The notes beneath the pieces are model-generated. The model worked only from the letters and a program-made list of their open reading frames with translations. It was not told the origin of the DNA and did not search any database. Shown here piece by piece: positions 62,842 through 64,000 of a DNA stretch of 64,000 nt (positions are counted from its first letter, which is position 1; every line of letters begins with the position of its first letter). Source of the DNA: Palsa-504 sp963789225 (lineage in GTDB: Bacteria; Actinomycetota; Actinomycetes; Streptosporangiales; Streptosporangiaceae); NCBI GenBank assembly GCA_963789225.1, contig CAWBKD010000023.1:1-64000 (forward strand). Direction: 5' to 3'. The position numbers were made by a program, and so were the translations under genes.

Positions 62842-64000
62842 TGCACGACGCGGACCATCTGCGCAGCGTGACGAAGGACTGCGTGCACTGCGGGTTCTGC
62901 CTGCCGGCCTGCCCGACCTACCAGCTGTGGGCCGAGGAGATGGATTCGCCGCGAGGCCGGATCTACCTGGTGAGCCAGATCCTGGACGGGGCCGAGCTCA
63001 CCGAGGCGGCGGCCGAGCATTTCGACCGCTGCCTGGGCTGCATGGCCTGCATGACCGCCTGCCCATCCGGGGTGCAGTACGACCAGCTCATCGAGGCCGC
63101 CCGGGCCTGGACCGAGGACGCGCGCGCGGCGGGGGCTGAGGCGGCTGGGGGGGCTGAGGCGGCTGGGGGGCCTGCGGGGGCTGGGGGACCTGCGGGTGGT
63201 GGCGGACCTGGGGGGGCTGGCGGAGCTGCGGGGGCTATGGGTTCGGCGGGTGTGGTCGGGTCGGCGGCGGCGCGGCGGCGGGATCGCGCGGTGCGGGCGG
63301 CCATCTTCGCCCTGTTCCCCTACCCCGCGCGGTTGCGGGCCGCGATCGGGCCGTTGCGTGCGGCGCAGCGCACCGGTCTTGACCGGCGGCTGGCGCGCAG
63401 CAGCCTGCCGGACCGGCTGTCCCCGGCGCTCGGCGCCGCCCTACGCCTGGCGCCGCCTACGGCCACCGCCAAGAGGCTCCCGGAGCGCGTGGCGGCCCGG
63501 GGGTCCCGGCGCGCGGTGGTCGGCATGCTCACCGGGTGCGTGCAGTCGGTGTTCTTCCCGCAGGTGAACGCGGCGACCGCGCGGGTCCTCGCGGCCGAGG
63601 GCTGCGACGTCCTCATCCCCCGGGGTCAGGGATGCTGCGGCGCGCTGTCACTGCACTCCGGGCGGGAGGCCGAGGCGCAGGCCTTCGCCCAGCGCGCGAT
63701 CGCCACCTTCGAGGCGCAGGACGTGGACGCGATCGTGGTCAACTCGGCCGGGTGCGGCTCGGCGATGAAGGAGTACGAGCGGCTGCTGGCCGGGACGGGC
63801 TGGGCCGCGCGGGCGGCGGCGCTGAGCGCCAAGGTCCGGGACCTGTCGGAGTTCCTCGCCGAGCTCGGGCCGGTGGCCCGGCGGCACCCGCTGCCGGTCA
63901 CCGCCGCCTACCACGACGCCTGCCACCTGGCGCACGCGCAGCGGATCACCAAGCAGCCGCGCGAACTGCTCCGCGCGATCCCCGAGCTGACCCTGATCGA
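62841..64000 (+). CDS. glcF: Glycolate oxidase iron-sulfur subunit GlcF (3' end cut by window)
   Basis: ATG at 62841 overlaps the glcE stop, and 386 codons are open to the window edge. The N-terminus has two ferredoxin-type 4Fe-4S motifs: CVHCGFCLPACP and CLGCMACMTACPSG. A Gly/Ala/Pro-rich stretch of about 45 residues (encoded by GGGGCTG-type repeats at 63128-63240) follows, which is longer than I expect of GlcF. The region after it has the CCG-domain sequence GMLTGCVQSVFFPQVNAAT with GQGCCGALSLHS and then AYHDACHLAHAQR. It passes electrons from GlcDE to the quinone pool. Confidence 0.92.
   Translation, partial: MHDADHLRSVTKDCVHCGFCLPACPTYQLWAEEMDSPRGRIYLVSQILDGAELTEAAAEHFDRCLGCMACMTACPSGVQYDQLIEAARAWTEDARAAGAEAAGGAEAAGGPAGAGGPAGGGGPGGAGGAAGAMGSAGVVGSAAARRRDRAVRAAIFALFPYPARLRAAIGPLRAAQRTGLDRRLARSSLPDRLSPALGAALRLAPPTATAKRLPERVAARGSRRAVVGMLTGCVQSVFFPQVNAATARVLAAEGCDVLIPRGQGCCGALSLHSGREAEAQAFAQRAIATFEAQDVDAIVVNSAGCGSAMKEYERLLAGTGWAARAAALSAKVRDLSEFLAELGPVARRHPLPVTAAYHDACHLAHAQRITKQPRELLRAIPELTLI
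63128..63240. repeat. GC-rich low-complexity repeat within glcF
   Basis: Imperfect units of GAGGCGGCTGGGGGG and GCTGGGGGACCTGCGG-type sequence encode a Gly/Ala/Pro-rich linker between the Fe-S and CCG parts of GlcF. The frame is preserved throughout. The region separates well conserved domains and appears expandable. Confidence 0.7.

Overview
The window is very GC-rich, uses many GTG starts and strong purine-rich ribosome binding sites, and carries the conserved gene neighbourhoods of a high-GC actinomycete: dnaG next to a principal sigma factor; hrcA-dnaJ-rsmE; phoH-ybeY-corC-cdd-era-leuA-recO-uppS; lepA/rpsT/holA. Order and sequence suggest a filamentous actinobacterium of the Streptosporangiales/Thermomonosporaceae type rather than Streptomyces itself, but the genus cannot be fixed from the sequence alone.

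Left part (1-9930) is accessory DNA ending at a tRNA-Asn gene. An IS21-family element, cut by the window edge, has inserted into a DUF2889 gene. Next comes a lipid-catabolism cluster: two SDR genes on the plus strand, then an aminoglycoside-phosphotransferase-like kinase, an acyl-CoA dehydrogenase and a third SDR on the minus strand. After that lies a decay zone: a frameshifted GAF-like remnant, a wrecked ISL3 transposase that has itself been split by a 315-bp TA-flanked inverted-repeat element (MITE-like), and a roughly 300-bp direct duplication containing the 3' end of tRNA-Asn, next to the intact tRNA.

Middle part (10-31 kb): a small membrane-anchored protein, the sigma factor, dnaG, a HAD hydrolase, a four-gene ABC transporter/two-component operon, an AbiEi-N/DUF559-like protein with palindromes and a 26-bp tandem repeat behind it, an oxidoreductase-dgt-ppdK operon, two oxidoreductases, glyQS, a secreted DUF1906 protein, and uppS-recO.

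32-51 kb is a housekeeping run. It includes leuA preceded by a 15-residue leader peptide with four consecutive leucine codons and a strong hairpin (leucine attenuator), a pair of GNATs, era, a cytidine-deaminase-like protein, a CorC-type gene frameshifted at a 9-bp minisatellite, ybeY and phoH. An ECF sigma factor with a Ser/Thr-rich membrane partner follows, then rsmE-dnaJ-hrcA under a CIRCE operator, a truncated DUF3097 gene, hemW, two DUF1707 paralogs and lepA.

51-64 kb: rpsT facing holA-hutI, hflX, a HelD-type helicase, then aceB-glcD-glcE-glcF. These last four form a glycolate-to-malate route: GlcDEF oxidises glycolate to glyoxylate and malate synthase condenses it with acetyl-CoA. glcF runs off the window.

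The most notable unexplained signals are the nested mobile DNA beside tRNA-Asn, the minisatellite frameshift in the CorC gene, the leuA leader, and an 11-bp core (CCGAACGAGCG) present five times. In every case the core lies on the sense strand of the neighbouring gene, within 40 bases of, or inside, a minus-strand or plus-strand coding region.
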